DNA from: Neomesorhizobium albiziae
GTDB taxonomy: Bacteria > Pseudomonadota > Alphaproteobacteria > Rhizobiales > Rhizobiaceae
DNA length: 64,000 nucleotides
Direction: 5' to 3'
NCBI RefSeq assembly: GCF_900114255.1
Contig: NZ_FOSL01000002.1
Location: forward strand, 496,001 to 560,000
Position 1 is the first letter of the stretch. The number at the start of each line of letters is the position of its first letter. The translations under genes were made by a program, and so were the position numbers. The notes under the pieces were generated by a model. It worked only from the letters and a program-made list of their open reading frames with translations, did no database searches and was not told the origin of the DNA. This document shows, in pieces, positions 17,255 through 27,400 of the stretch.

Positions 17255-17567
17255 GGAAACTAACTTGAATAGCGGCTGGACGGCCCTCGGCGATACGACG
17301 AGGCGAGCGATCTTTGAGATGCTGGTCGAGCACCCAAGCTCGGTGACTGAGTTGGCAGGCGCTCTGCCGGTCACCCGGTCAGCGGTCTCGCAGCATCTGA
17401 GAGTGCTGAAGGACGCCAGGCTCGTGACTGACACGGCCGCTGGCAAGCACCGTATCTATCGCGTCGATCCCGACGGGCTGGCGGCTCTGCGCGCGGACCT
17501 GGACCGGTTCTGGATGAAAACGCTCGCGGCATACAAGGAAGCCGTTGAGCAGCAGCCAAAGGAGTGA
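17253..17567 (+). CDS. ArsR-family winged-helix transcriptional regulator
   Basis: 104 residues. A typical ArsR/SmtB helix-turn-helix: TRRAIFEMLVEHPSSVTELAGALPVTRSAVSQHLRVLKDA spans its core, with no conserved metal-binding Cys box (ELCVCDL) visible. It belongs to the subgroup linked to AHSA1/SRPBCC proteins. The start is GTG at 17253 inside a palindrome, or possibly TTG at 17265. The stop TGA at 17565-17567 abuts the next gene. It probably represses its own operon; the signal is unknown. Confidence 0.85.
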   Translation: METNLNSGWTALGDTTRRAIFEMLVEHPSSVTELAGALPVTRSAVSQHLRVLKDARLVTDTAAGKHRIYRVDPDGLAALRADLDRFWMKTLAAYKEAVEQQPKE

Positions 17568-17569
17568 TG

Positions 17570-18049
17570 ATGAGTACGCAAGCAGCAGATACGATCGTCA
17601 GGCATTCGATCGTGGTCGAGGCACCGATCGAGCGCGCCTTCAAGGTTTTCACCGAGGACTTTGGCAAGTTCAAACCCAAGGAGCACAATCTGCTCCGTGT
17701 GCCCATCGTCGAAACGGTGTTCGAGCCGCGCGTCGGTGGCAGCATCTACGATCGTGGCGCCGACGGCAGCGAGTGCCGCTGGGCGAATGTGCTGGCCTAC
17801 GAGCCGCCGCACCGGCTGCTGCTCAGTTGGAACATTACGCCGCAATGGCGGCTCGAGACCGTTCTCAACAAGACCAGCGAATGGGAGGTGCGGTTCACCG
17901 CCGAGACGGCGAGCCGGACCCGAGTCGATCTGGAGCATCGGAAGCTCGAGCGCCACGGCGCGGGCTGGGAAAGCGTGCGCGACGGCGTTGCGGCCGATCA
18001 GGGCTGGCCGCTCTACTTGCAGCGGTACGCCGATCTGTTTGGCCGGTGA
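17570..18049 (+). CDS. SRPBCC (AHSA1/START-like) domain protein
   Basis: 159 residues. A helix-grip START-like fold shown by IVVEAPIERAFKVFTEDFGKFKP near the start, GGSIYDRGADGSECRW, and the C-terminal GAGWESVRDGVAADQGWPLYL. Such proteins bind hydrophobic ligands and often sit behind ArsR repressors as here. AAGGAG at 17558-17563 favours the second ATG (17570); ATG at 17567 overlaps the arsR-type stop. The 3' end runs directly into remains of a second SRPBCC gene. Function is unknown. Confidence 0.82.
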   Translation: MSTQAADTIVRHSIVVEAPIERAFKVFTEDFGKFKPKEHNLLRVPIVETVFEPRVGGSIYDRGADGSECRWANVLAYEPPHRLLLSWNITPQWRLETVLNKTSEWEVRFTAETASRTRVDLEHRKLERHGAGWESVRDGVAADQGWPLYLQRYADLFGR

Positions 18050-18338
18050 GTTTTACGGTCGCGCCAGACGGGACGCGCTACGGCAGCCGGATCGCTTTCT
18101 CAGGCTGGAGGCGCCTGCCTTGATCGAGGTTGATCACGGTTCTGATCGGGATGAAGACCCTTCAGCGCATCGAATGCTGTTGACCTTTGACGAGCAGGCC
18201 AACGGCAAAACAATCGTCACCTTGCGCCAGATGCATTCCACCAAGGCGCGGCGCGACGAGGCGATTGGATCTGCAGCTGTCGAGTACGGCGCCCAGACGC
18301 TCGCCAACTTCGCGCGACATGTGCAGGCACGGGGATAA
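18050..18338 (+). pseudogene. Truncated and frameshifted second SRPBCC/AHSA1 gene
   Basis: Directly after the first SRPBCC stop, one frame reads FTVAPDGTRYGSRIAF, a central AHSA1 segment. The match then shifts frame at about 18098-18106 and continues as LRLEAPALIEVDHGSDRDED, then HRMLLTFDEQANGKTIVTLRQM and so on to the stop at 18338. The expected N-terminal half is missing. It is best read as an ArsR-SRPBCC-SRPBCC cassette in which a deletion joined the two SRPBCC genes and a frameshift followed. Confidence 0.72.
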
Positions 18339-18370
18339 TAAGGCGCAGCGTAAAAGCCGAATTCCGCGCG

Positions 18371-18420
18371 AGACTACGATCACCTACCGGTTCCCAGTTT
18401 CATATCTTCGGGCGCGCCAT
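18371..18420 (+). pseudogene. Degraded tRNA-Arg 3' half (distal att remnant)
   Basis: AGACTACGA at 18371-18379 matches the anticodon loop region of the tRNA-Arg at 16856, and the terminal TCTTCGGGCGCGCCA is exact. The separation between the two blocks is 25 nt here and 24 nt in the intact tRNA, while the intervening T arm is unrecognisable. It cannot form a cloverleaf. Confidence 0.7.
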
Positions 18421-18437
18421 TCTCAAGCTGCGGCATC

Positions 18438-18977
18438 CTAATAGATCGGTTGCGCCATGTGGCGCGGCGCCGGCCACTCCTTCGTCGCGCCCGGCTGCAC
18501 CGGGCGTTCCAGATAGGTCGACAGCGCCACGTAGCTGCGCGTCGTCACCACTCCGGGCACCTCGTAGATGCGGGCAAGCAGGCCTTCCAGCGCCCGGGTG
18601 TCTTCGGTGCGCACTTTCAGCAGCATGCAGGTATCGCCGGCGACCGAATGGATCTCCTCGACCTCCGGATACTTCGAGATCGCCATCAGCTCCGGCGTCT
18701 TGCCCCAGCCCCTCGTATCGACGTGAACAAAGGCCAGCAGCGGCTTGCGCACCGCCTTCGGATCGATGATCGCCGAGGTCTGCCGGATGGCGCCCGAACG
18801 GCGAAGCCGCTTCACCCGTTCATGCGCGGCCGGCGCCGAAAGCCCGGCGCGTTCGCCGAGTTCGGCATAGCTGACGGTTGCGTCGTCAACCAGAACGCCT
18901 AACAATCTTCGGTCTGCGGCGTCGAGTTCACGGGTCGGAAGCCTGCTCGGCCGAATGCCATCTGTTTCTTCATCCAT
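18438..18977 (-). CDS. Lrp/AsnC-family transcriptional regulator
   Basis: 179 residues. The N-terminal helix-turn-helix contains LDAADRRLLGVLVDDATVSY and LSAPAAHERVKRLRRSGAI. A C-terminal RAM effector domain follows (MLLKVRTEDTRALEGLLARIYEVPGV). ATG at 18977 begins MDEETDG. It diverges from an MFS exporter across 48 bp, so the two are probably coregulated, the usual arrangement for an Lrp-type regulator and its amino-acid or drug exporter. Its last codons lie 17 bp from the mini-island border. Confidence 0.88.
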   Translation of the reverse strand: MDEETDGIRPSRLPTRELDAADRRLLGVLVDDATVSYAELGERAGLSAPAAHERVKRLRRSGAIRQTSAIIDPKAVRKPLLAFVHVDTRGWGKTPELMAISKYPEVEEIHSVAGDTCMLLKVRTEDTRALEGLLARIYEVPGVVTTRSYVALSTYLERPVQPGATKEWPAPRHMAQPIY

Positions 18978-19025
18978 TGGTGAAAATCCCCTTGTTGCCG
19001 AATGCCATTCCGGCATCATGCCGAT

Positions 19026-20195
19026 ATGACGAAGATCGATCAACCCTTTGAACACTATGCCGGCGAACAGGGCGGCATTCCGCGCGCCGCTTATGTGCTG
19101 ACCGGCTGCATCGGCGTCATCGGCTCCAACTCGCTGGTGCTCGGCCCGATCGCGCCGGCCGTGTCGCAGTCGCTGGGCGCCGGCGTGCCGGCGGTGATGA
19201 TGGCGTCGGCGGCGTTCGGTCTCGGCACCGCGGCAAGCGCCCTGTTCCTGGCCCGCCACATCGACCGGCTCGGCGCGCGCCGCATGCTCAGGCTCGCCAT
19301 GGCGGTGCTCGCCACCGCCATGCTGCTCAGCGCCGCCGCCCCCATCGTCGCGGCGCTGATTGCCGCCCAGCTGGTCGCCGGCATCGCCTCGGGCGTCGCC
19401 CTGCCGGCGATCTATGCAAGTGCCGCGGCGGTGGCGCCGCCCGGACGCGAGAGCCGCACCATCGGAGTGGTTCTCACCGGCTGGACCTTGAGCATGGTCG
19501 CCGGCGTGTCGCTGTCGGCAGTCCTGGCCGACTTCATACACTGGCGCGCAGTCTATACCGCAGTCGCAATCCTTTCAGTCGCTGCGATGGCCGGGCTGTC
19601 GCTGATGCCACGCCGCGACGCGCTGGCGGCAGGTCCGGCGCCGATGCCGCTCGCGGCGCTGGCAATAGCGGGCGTCAAGCCGCTGCTGCTCGCCTGCGGC
19701 GCTTTCATGACGGCCTTCTACGGCGTCTACGGCTATCTCGGCGACCATCTGCACAACGGGCTTGGCGAACCGGTGAGCGCCAACGGCCTGGCAGCACTCG
19801 TCTACGGCATCGGCTTCGGCGGTGCTGCCCTGCTCGACGGCGTCGCCGATCGGGTGGGCGCACGCCGCCTGATGCCGCTCGCCTTCCTTGCCGTGGCGGC
19901 CGTCTATCTGCTTTTCGCGATGGCCGGCGACAACTTCGCGACGGTGCTGGCAACCGTCTTCCTATGGGGCCTGTTCAACCATTTCGGCCTCAACCTCCTG
20001 ATCTTGCGGCTGACGGCTATCGATCCGGCGCAACGCGGCACCATCATGGGTCTGAACAGCGCCGTCACCTATCTGGCGGTGTTTGCCGGCACCAGCGGCT
20101 TCGGTCCGCTCTATGCGGGCTACGGTTTCGGCGTCGCCGCCTTCGTCGCCATGGTGTTGACGCTGCTTGCCGCGGTCGCGGGTTCGTTCAGGTAG
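19026..20195 (+). CDS. MFS transporter
   Basis: 389 residues with 12 predicted membrane helices. The family motif region between helices 2 and 3 reads LFLARHIDRLGARRMLR. Helix clusters are separated by a central loop (MPRRDALAAGPAPM). It resembles AraJ/YdhP-type drug or metabolite exporters. It diverges from an Lrp-family regulator. Start at ATG 19026 (MTKIDQP); another ATG lies 24 nt upstream. Its 3' end overlaps the convergent membrane-protein gene by eight bases. Substrate unknown. Confidence 0.84.
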   Translation: MTKIDQPFEHYAGEQGGIPRAAYVLTGCIGVIGSNSLVLGPIAPAVSQSLGAGVPAVMMASAAFGLGTAASALFLARHIDRLGARRMLRLAMAVLATAMLLSAAAPIVAALIAAQLVAGIASGVALPAIYASAAAVAPPGRESRTIGVVLTGWTLSMVAGVSLSAVLADFIHWRAVYTAVAILSVAAMAGLSLMPRRDALAAGPAPMPLAALAIAGVKPLLLACGAFMTAFYGVYGYLGDHLHNGLGEPVSANGLAALVYGIGFGGAALLDGVADRVGARRLMPLAFLAVAAVYLLFAMAGDNFATVLATVFLWGLFNHFGLNLLILRLTAIDPAQRGTIMGLNSAVTYLAVFAGTSGFGPLYAGYGFGVAAFVAMVLTLLAAVAGSFR

Positions 20196-20793
20196 CGCCT
20201 GTGCCGGCCCCCAGGCCGAGCAGCGCCTGCAGGCCGAACAGCACCGCCAGCGACACGGCAAACATGCCGACAAAGACGGCTGAGGCCAGGGCGGGACCCT
20301 TGCCCAGGACCGCGTTGGTGAGACGCCAGAACAGCACCATCGAAATCAGGAACAGCACCAGCGACATTAGCGATGCGGGCTCGCCCGCCGCCGGGACGAA
20401 CAGCCGCAGCAGTGCCGGCGGCAGCATCAGCCAGATCAGCAGCGCCGATCCCCAGTTGCTGGCCACCACATAGTGGACGAAACGGCTGCCGATGCCGGCC
20501 GGGCGCGCCACCAGCGCCAGCACGCCAATCGGAATGAGCCAGGAGCCAAGATCGGCGAGCCCCAGCCGCAGGAAGATCGAGAAGCGGCCGCCGGCGATGT
20601 CGGGGTCCTGGCTGAGGTCGTTGGCGACCACCACCCAGCCGACGACAAGCACCGGCAGCGAGATAACGATGGCGAAGAACGAATTCCAGAAGCCGTCAGC
20701 CGAAATATCCATGAGCCGGATGCCGTCCGGCTTGCCCATCATCAGGCGCCACGCCCCGGTAAGAAACTGCTGGATGTCTTCGGCGGGCGGCAT
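20188..20793 (-). CDS. Conserved membrane protein of unknown function
   Basis: 201 residues with about five hydrophobic helices (for example SFFAIVISLPVLVVGWVVVA and GLADLGSWLIPIGVLALVA). I do not recognise a characterised family. The N-terminus DIQQFLTGAWRLMMGKPDG is soluble and could face the cytoplasm. It lies ten bases after dapE on the same strand, suggesting cotranscription, and converges with the MFS gene. Confidence 0.78.
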   Translation of the reverse strand: MPPAEDIQQFLTGAWRLMMGKPDGIRLMDISADGFWNSFFAIVISLPVLVVGWVVVANDLSQDPDIAGGRFSIFLRLGLADLGSWLIPIGVLALVARPAGIGSRFVHYVVASNWGSALLIWLMLPPALLRLFVPAAGEPASLMSLVLFLISMVLFWRLTNAVLGKGPALASAVFVGMFAVSLAVLFGLQALLGLGAGTGAT

Positions 20794-20803
20794 GTCGGTG
20801 CTC

Positions 20804-21991
20804 TCAGCCGAACCAGTCCTGGAGGAAACGCTCGTAGATCTGCGTCAGCGTCTCCAGGTCGGCAAGTGCTGCGCGTTCGTCGACCATGTGCATCGTCTGC
20901 CCGACGAGGCCGAATTCGACCACCGGGCAATAATCCTTGATGAAACGGGCATCCGATGTGCCCCCAGAGGTGGAGAGGCCCGGCGTCCTGCCGGTGACCG
21001 CCTTGACCGAGCCGCTCAGCGTTTCGATCAGCCGGTCGTCGCGGGTCAGGAACACATGGCTCGGCCGATCGCGCCAGACGATCTCGTAGTCGATCGGCTC
21101 CTTGCGTCCCGGGCGCAGCTTGCGCCGGCCGGCGGCGCGGTCGAGGCGGTTGTGAATCTCGGCCTGCAAGCTCTCGACGGTCCAGCTGTCATTGAAGCGG
21201 ATGTTGAAGGCGGCGGTCGCCTTCGCCGCGATGACGTTGGTCGCCGGGTTGCCGATGTCGATCGACGTCACTTCGAGATTGGTCGGCTGGAAATCCCCGG
21301 TTCCCTTGTCGAAGGCCGGCGCCATAAGCGCGTCGAGGAGCGTGACGATGCCGCGCGCCGGATTGTCGGCCAGATGCGGATAGGCGGCGTGGCCCTGGCG
21401 ACCGTTGACGGTCACGATGCCCGACAGCGAGCCGCGGCGACCGATCTTGATCATGTCGCCGAGCGCGTCGGGATTGGTCGGCTCGCCGACGATCGAGGCA
21501 TCCCATTTCTCGCCCTTTGCGGCGGCCCATTCCAGCAGCTTCACCGTGCCGTTGATGGCCGGACCTTCCTCGTCGCCGGTGATCAGCAAGGAGATCGATC
21601 CCTTCGGCCGGCCGTGCTTTTCTACATGCCGTGCCACAGCGGCAAGGAAGCAGGCGATGCCGCCCTTCATGTCGACCGCGCCGCGTCCGTACATCTCGCC
21701 ATTGGCGATCTCGGCGGCGAAGGGCGGATGCGTCCATGCCGCTTCGTCGCCTACCGGCACCACATCGGTGTGGCCGGCAAACATCAGATGCGGGCCGTTG
21801 CCCGGCAGCCGCGCGTAAAGGTTTTCGATGTCCGGCGTGCCGTCTTCGGCAAAGACCGGGCGCTCGACATTGAAGCCCAGCGGCTTCAGCATGGTCTCGA
21901 GCGCCGTCAGCGCACCGCCCTCGGCAGGCGTCACCGACGCGCAGCGGATGAGGGAAGCGAGATTGGCGGTGGGGTCGACAGGCAGACTCAT
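20804..21991 (-). CDS. dapE: Succinyl-diaminopimelate desuccinylase
   Basis: 395 residues. DapE is a di-zinc M20-family hydrolase that converts N-succinyl-LL-diaminopimelate to LL-diaminopimelate and succinate in lysine and peptidoglycan precursor synthesis. Metal and catalytic motifs are present: [31 protein letters not shown] and [11 protein letters not shown] at 21991 (MSLPVDP) gives the normal length; an in-frame start lies 12 codons upstream. A membrane-protein gene follows ten bases after its stop. Confidence 0.95.
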   Translation of the reverse strand: MSLPVDPTANLASLIRCASVTPAEGGALTALETMLKPLGFNVERPVFAEDGTPDIENLYARLPGNGPHLMFAGHTDVVPVGDEAAWTHPPFAAEIANGEMYGRGAVDMKGGIACFLAAVARHVEKHGRPKGSISLLITGDEEGPAINGTVKLLEWAAAKGEKWDASIVGEPTNPDALGDMIKIGRRGSLSGIVTVNGRQGHAAYPHLADNPARGIVTLLDALMAPAFDKGTGDFQPTNLEVTSIDIGNPATNVIAAKATAAFNIRFNDSWTVESLQAEIHNRLDRAAGRRKLRPGRKEPIDYEIVWRDRPSHVFLTRDDRLIETLSGSVKAVTGRTPGLSTSGGTSDARFIKDYCPVVEFGLVGQTMHMVDERAALADLETLTQIYERFLQDWFG

Positions 21992-22050
21992 GGCTGGAGG
22001 ATTAACGGAAAGTGCCGGGGCTGTCACCGGGATGGTGGGGCGCTGGCATA

Positions 22051-22153
22051 GAGCATTTTGCAGCCAGGTGGAATCACCTGGCGTGGCACAAATGCGGCTA
22101 AAACAGCCAGATGGAGCGGAATGCCCGGTTCAGCCTGAGTGCGTTCCGCTCTA
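22051..22153. repeat. Dispersed intergenic repeat, copy A
   Basis: The most complete copy of the family also seen at 15001 and 16595. It contains CCAGGTG-GAAT-CACCTGG (7-bp stem, GAAT loop) at 22065-22082 and ends with GCGTTCCGCTCTAAG. It occupies the divergent gap between dapE and pobA, where no gene was seen. Confidence 0.7.
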
Positions 22154-22154
22154 A

Positions 22155-23471
<1,317 letters not shown>

Positions 23472-23520
23472 TCCCCGGCGCCGGCGAGCGAGGCGAGGAG
23501 GCTGGCCGCAACGCCTCAGT

Positions 23521-23563
23521 CCCCCTCTCCCCGTTCTTCACGGGGAGAGGGTTCGGGGTGAGA
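23521..23563. repeat. Short rhizobial palindromic repeat
   Basis: CCCTCTCCCCG-n-CGGGGAGAGGG hairpin in the convergent gap between pobA and the small secreted-protein gene. It is related to the GGGGAGA palindromes elsewhere in the window and may serve as a 3' end for both genes. Confidence 0.7.
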
Positions 23564-23590
23564 GCTGTTTCGGTATAAGTCGAAAATTGT

Positions 23591-23881
23591 CTAGCGGTTG
23601 GACCGCGGCTTCATCGTACCGATATCGACGATGACGCTGCCCGAAATTCTTACGTCCCAGTCGCCGACCTTCAGCACACCGTCCTGCGAAGGCGGCGTGT
23701 CGGGCTCCGGTTGCAGCACTTCCTCGCGCGGCTTGACGATGCTGTAGCCACCTTCGACGCCCGGCAGGGCCTTCTGCGCTTCAGCCGCATGCGCCAACGC
23801 GCCTGTGCCGGGCAGGCCAACGAAGGCTATGCCAGCGAAAAGTATCGATATCCGTGAGAGCGGCGTGAATGCGAGGCGCAT
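23591..23881 (-). CDS. Small secreted protein, unknown function
   Basis: 96 residues. A signal-peptide-like N-terminus (MRLAFTPLSRISILFAGIAF, probable cleavage after GALAHA) is followed by a short polar region with VEGGYSIVKPREE and a C-terminal VLKVGDWDVRISGSVIVDIG. No family recognised. The ATG at 23881 is preferred to a TTG two codons upstream. It stands alone between pobA and tRNA-Ala. Confidence 0.65.
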   Translation of the reverse strand: MRLAFTPLSRISILFAGIAFVGLPGTGALAHAAEAQKALPGVEGGYSIVKPREEVLQPEPDTPPSQDGVLKVGDWDVRISGSVIVDIGTMKPRSNR

Positions 23882-23981
23882 ATGCAATCTATAGGGTTGC
23901 CGCGCGGCGATTTCAAATCACGGTGCGGTGCAGCCGCCCGCACCGCAGGTCATTACCGGTAAACAAAGGGTGGGAAAGATT

Positions 23982-24057
<76 letters not shown>

Positions 24058-24226
24058 ACACACGCCGGTTCCGGCGGAAAGTCCAGCAAGGTCTGGTCCC
24101 TCGCTGCAGTCGAGGCGGCTTCTAACCCCGCCTCTCACCAAGATCAAGCCCGCCTGTCAGCCTTTTTCGGCAAATTTGCGAGCGGACCGGCGTGGCGGCA
24201 GCCTAACTCAGCCGCGCCGGCGAAAA

Positions 24227-24616
24227 TCAGATTTCGTCTTCGTCGTCGCCGACGCCAATGATGTCGGCAACGTCGTCGTCTTCCTCTTCCTCGTCGGCGA
24301 GGAAGGTATCGTCGTCATCGTCGTCGCCGAGATCGACATCTTCGTCGTCCTCTAGATCCGGCAGGTCGTCGCCGCCCTTCACCTCATCGTCGGCTTCTTC
24401 GAGCGATACGACTTCGGCGCCTTCCTCCTCGGCGTCCAGTTCCTTCTCTTCGACTTCCTCTTCGTCCTTGAGGGCCGTCTCGGAGGCGGTTTCGAAGTAG
24501 GTGCGCGGATAGGATTTGCCGGTATACGGCGAAACGATCGGATCCTTGTTCAGGTCGTAGAATTTCCGGCCCGTCTCCGGGTCGATGCGTTTGGTGCCAA
24601 GTTCGGGTTTAGCCAC
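24227..24616 (-). CDS. TIGR02300 / FYDLN acid domain protein
   Basis: 129 residues starting at GTG 24616 (MAKPELGTKRI). The conserved N-terminal part contains GRKFYDLNKDPIVSPYTG, the FYDLN motif after which this alpha-proteobacterial family is named. The C-terminal half is almost entirely Asp and Glu, including a run of six aspartates. Function is unknown. It diverges from aroA, the position usual for it in rhizobia as I recall. Confidence 0.92.
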   Translation of the reverse strand: MAKPELGTKRIDPETGRKFYDLNKDPIVSPYTGKSYPRTYFETASETALKDEEEVEEKELDAEEEGAEVVSLEEADDEVKGGDDLPDLEDDEDVDLGDDDDDDTFLADEEEEDDDVADIIGVGDDEDEI

Positions 24617-24786
24617 GGGTCCAGCCTCGTCAAAAAAGAGTTGGTCCCCATAGCCAAGCTTTGCCGGCCTGTCAAAGCTAAAAGGAGTTCCGCTGGAAAC
24701 GCCGGTTCCGGCGGGTTTTTTTGGGATGACGGGTCGATACGGCCATGTTAGGAACGCCATGCAAAAAGATCCACGCCCGGCTTTGA

Positions 24787-26163
<1,377 letters not shown>

Positions 26164-26234
26164 GACGAAGCCGCCCTTGTCCGGTTCCTGCGCTAACAGC
26201 AATTTATCCACCTAGGTATTTGTTCCTATATTCT

Positions 26235-26259
26235 TGGACGCTTCACTAAGGAGCGTCCA
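26235..26259 (+). promoter_or_regulatory. Ribosome-site hairpin immediately before the nuclease gene
   Basis: TGGACGCT (26235-26242) pairs perfectly with AGCGTCCA (26252-26259), and the ATG follows at 26260. The only good ribosome site, AAGGAG at 26248-26253, lies in the nine-base loop and first bases of the right arm. The structure could limit translation of the gene. A TATATT box at 26227-26232 upstream may be the promoter -10. Confidence 0.6.
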
Positions 26260-27369
26260 ATGCCGAATTTCAAAGATTATCGACCCCAGTTTCCCAGTGA
26301 GCTTCGGGCGAGACTCGCCGCCCTGCAATTTAAGGCTGCTCTTCTTCGGCTGTGTCTAAAAGCCAATTTCAATCCGAGCCAACCACGGGTGCCTGCGGGT
26401 AATGCAGAAGGCGGTCAATGGACCGCCAATACCGGAGGCGCGCGCACTTCGCTCCGGCCCGAGGCCGCAGTACGCGTTGTTCGCGACCCGTCAGGCGAAA
26501 AACCTTGGCGAACCTATGCCGAGCGCCGCCGCAGCGATGGCTCGCTCGCCTCGACCACCGTCTACAATCGCAACGGCAGCGTGATCGTTTCCGAGCGCAC
26601 AAACGCAGACACCGAGCGCAACGTGGTCACTCTCGGGGACGGTTCGCGTTTCACCTTCGAAAACAATGATGATACGCAGCGTATCTATGACGCGGCTGGA
26701 AAGTTAGTCAGCGAAACTCTTTGGGCGTCCGAAGGACCTATCGCTCAGCCCATCGTACAACAAGCGCTCTTTGACTCCCGCAAACCAAAGAAAGGCCCTT
26801 TTTCAAGTCCGGCAGAAGTAGTCCGGGACGCTGCGATCGAGCTTTACAATTGGTGGCTGAATTCCAGAGACCCGGGTGAAGAGGTTATCTTTTCGTTCAG
26901 AGCCGACAAGCTTGTGCCGGTTCCGGGAGAACCACCACTTTGGACCTCAAAATTGACCCGTGAAGAGGTCGAAGATGCATGCCCCAGATTTCCGCTTGTC
27001 CAGAATATAACGAATCAGGTTGCGAAATCGCTGAACCCTGTTTTATTCAAAAATAAAGGCGCTTATGGAACAGCCGTACATATGGGCGTTAAAGCGAGTA
27101 TCGATGCGCTACGCGACTCAAATCTGATGACCGAAGTATCGATATTTAAATCCGATATAGACATATCGCGATACGCCCTCAAAGGCACGGTTCGGATCGA
27201 TATCCTGGAGAAACGAGAGGATAATTTTGTTTGTGTATATGATTTGAAAACAGGTTTCTATCCTATGCCTACCAAGCGATTCTTGGAGATTTATCAGAAC
27301 GTTATCGCTAGGTATCCAAAAGTGACTGGGGTAATAATCGTAGAAGTCAGGCCTGCGTTGCGTCCATGA
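26260..27369 (+). CDS. Predicted toxin-like protein with a RecB/Cas4-type PD-(D/E)XK nuclease domain
   Basis: 369 residues. Residues 1-60 are a basic helical lead followed by PRVPAGNAEGGQWTA (42-56), a segment I recall from rhizobial proteins with variable, often toxin-like C-termini. Residues 75-160 are polar with YD-repeat-like stretches (VYNRNGSVIVSERT, RIYDAAGKLVSET). The C-terminal domain has GTAVH (His274), Glu292, GTVRID (Asp314) and YDLKTG (Asp328, Lys330). This is the H-E-GxxD-DxK order of RecB/Cas4 nucleases. Its 3' half is lower in GC than its neighbours. No signal peptide or delivery domain is seen. The next gene starts 31 nt later. Nuclease prediction is fairly firm; toxin role is inference. 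Confidence 0.7.
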   Translation: MPNFKDYRPQFPSELRARLAALQFKAALLRLCLKANFNPSQPRVPAGNAEGGQWTANTGGARTSLRPEAAVRVVRDPSGEKPWRTYAERRRSDGSLASTTVYNRNGSVIVSERTNADTERNVVTLGDGSRFTFENNDDTQRIYDAAGKLVSETLWASEGPIAQPIVQQALFDSRKPKKGPFSSPAEVVRDAAIELYNWWLNSRDPGEEVIFSFRADKLVPVPGEPPLWTSKLTREEVEDACPRFPLVQNITNQVAKSLNPVLFKNKGAYGTAVHMGVKASIDALRDSNLMTEVSIFKSDIDISRYALKGTVRIDILEKREDNFVCVYDLKTGFYPMPTKRFLEIYQNVIARYPKVTGVIIVEVRPALRP

Positions 27370-27400
27370 CGACAACGCGTGGTTTCGGAGGGCTGGCGCA

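Larger units (their letters stand above)
16918..18421. mobile_element. Mini genomic island at tRNA-Arg, bounded by att-like direct repeats
   Basis: The last 15 nt of tRNA-Arg plus two following bases (TCTTCGGGCGCGCCATT, 16918-16934) recur exactly at 18405-18421. Upstream of the distal copy, AGACTACGA from the anticodon loop is also retained at nearly the same spacing, so the distal end is a degraded tRNA 3' half. The 1.5 kb between carry an ArsR-family gene, an SRPBCC gene and a broken second SRPBCC gene. There is no integrase, so this looks like the remnant of a larger integrated element or a cassette mobilised in trans. Confidence 0.7.

Noticed and set aside
16952-17446. Leftward frame inside the tRNA-Arg mini-island
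   Set aside because: It overlaps the ArsR gene antisense and runs through the tRNA terminator hairpin; no homologous feature or ribosome site seen.
20492-22051. Rightward frame opposite dapE
   Set aside because: DapE metal motifs are complete on the minus strand; the antisense frame is low-complexity.
24258-24500. Serine-rich rightward frame
   Set aside because: It is the complement of the Asp/Glu tail codons of the FYDLN gene.
27118-27375. Leftward 85-codon frame with tyrosine-rich sequence
   Set aside because: Antisense to the PD-(D/E)XK domain; lower GC merely makes it look more protein-like, and it has no ribosome site.
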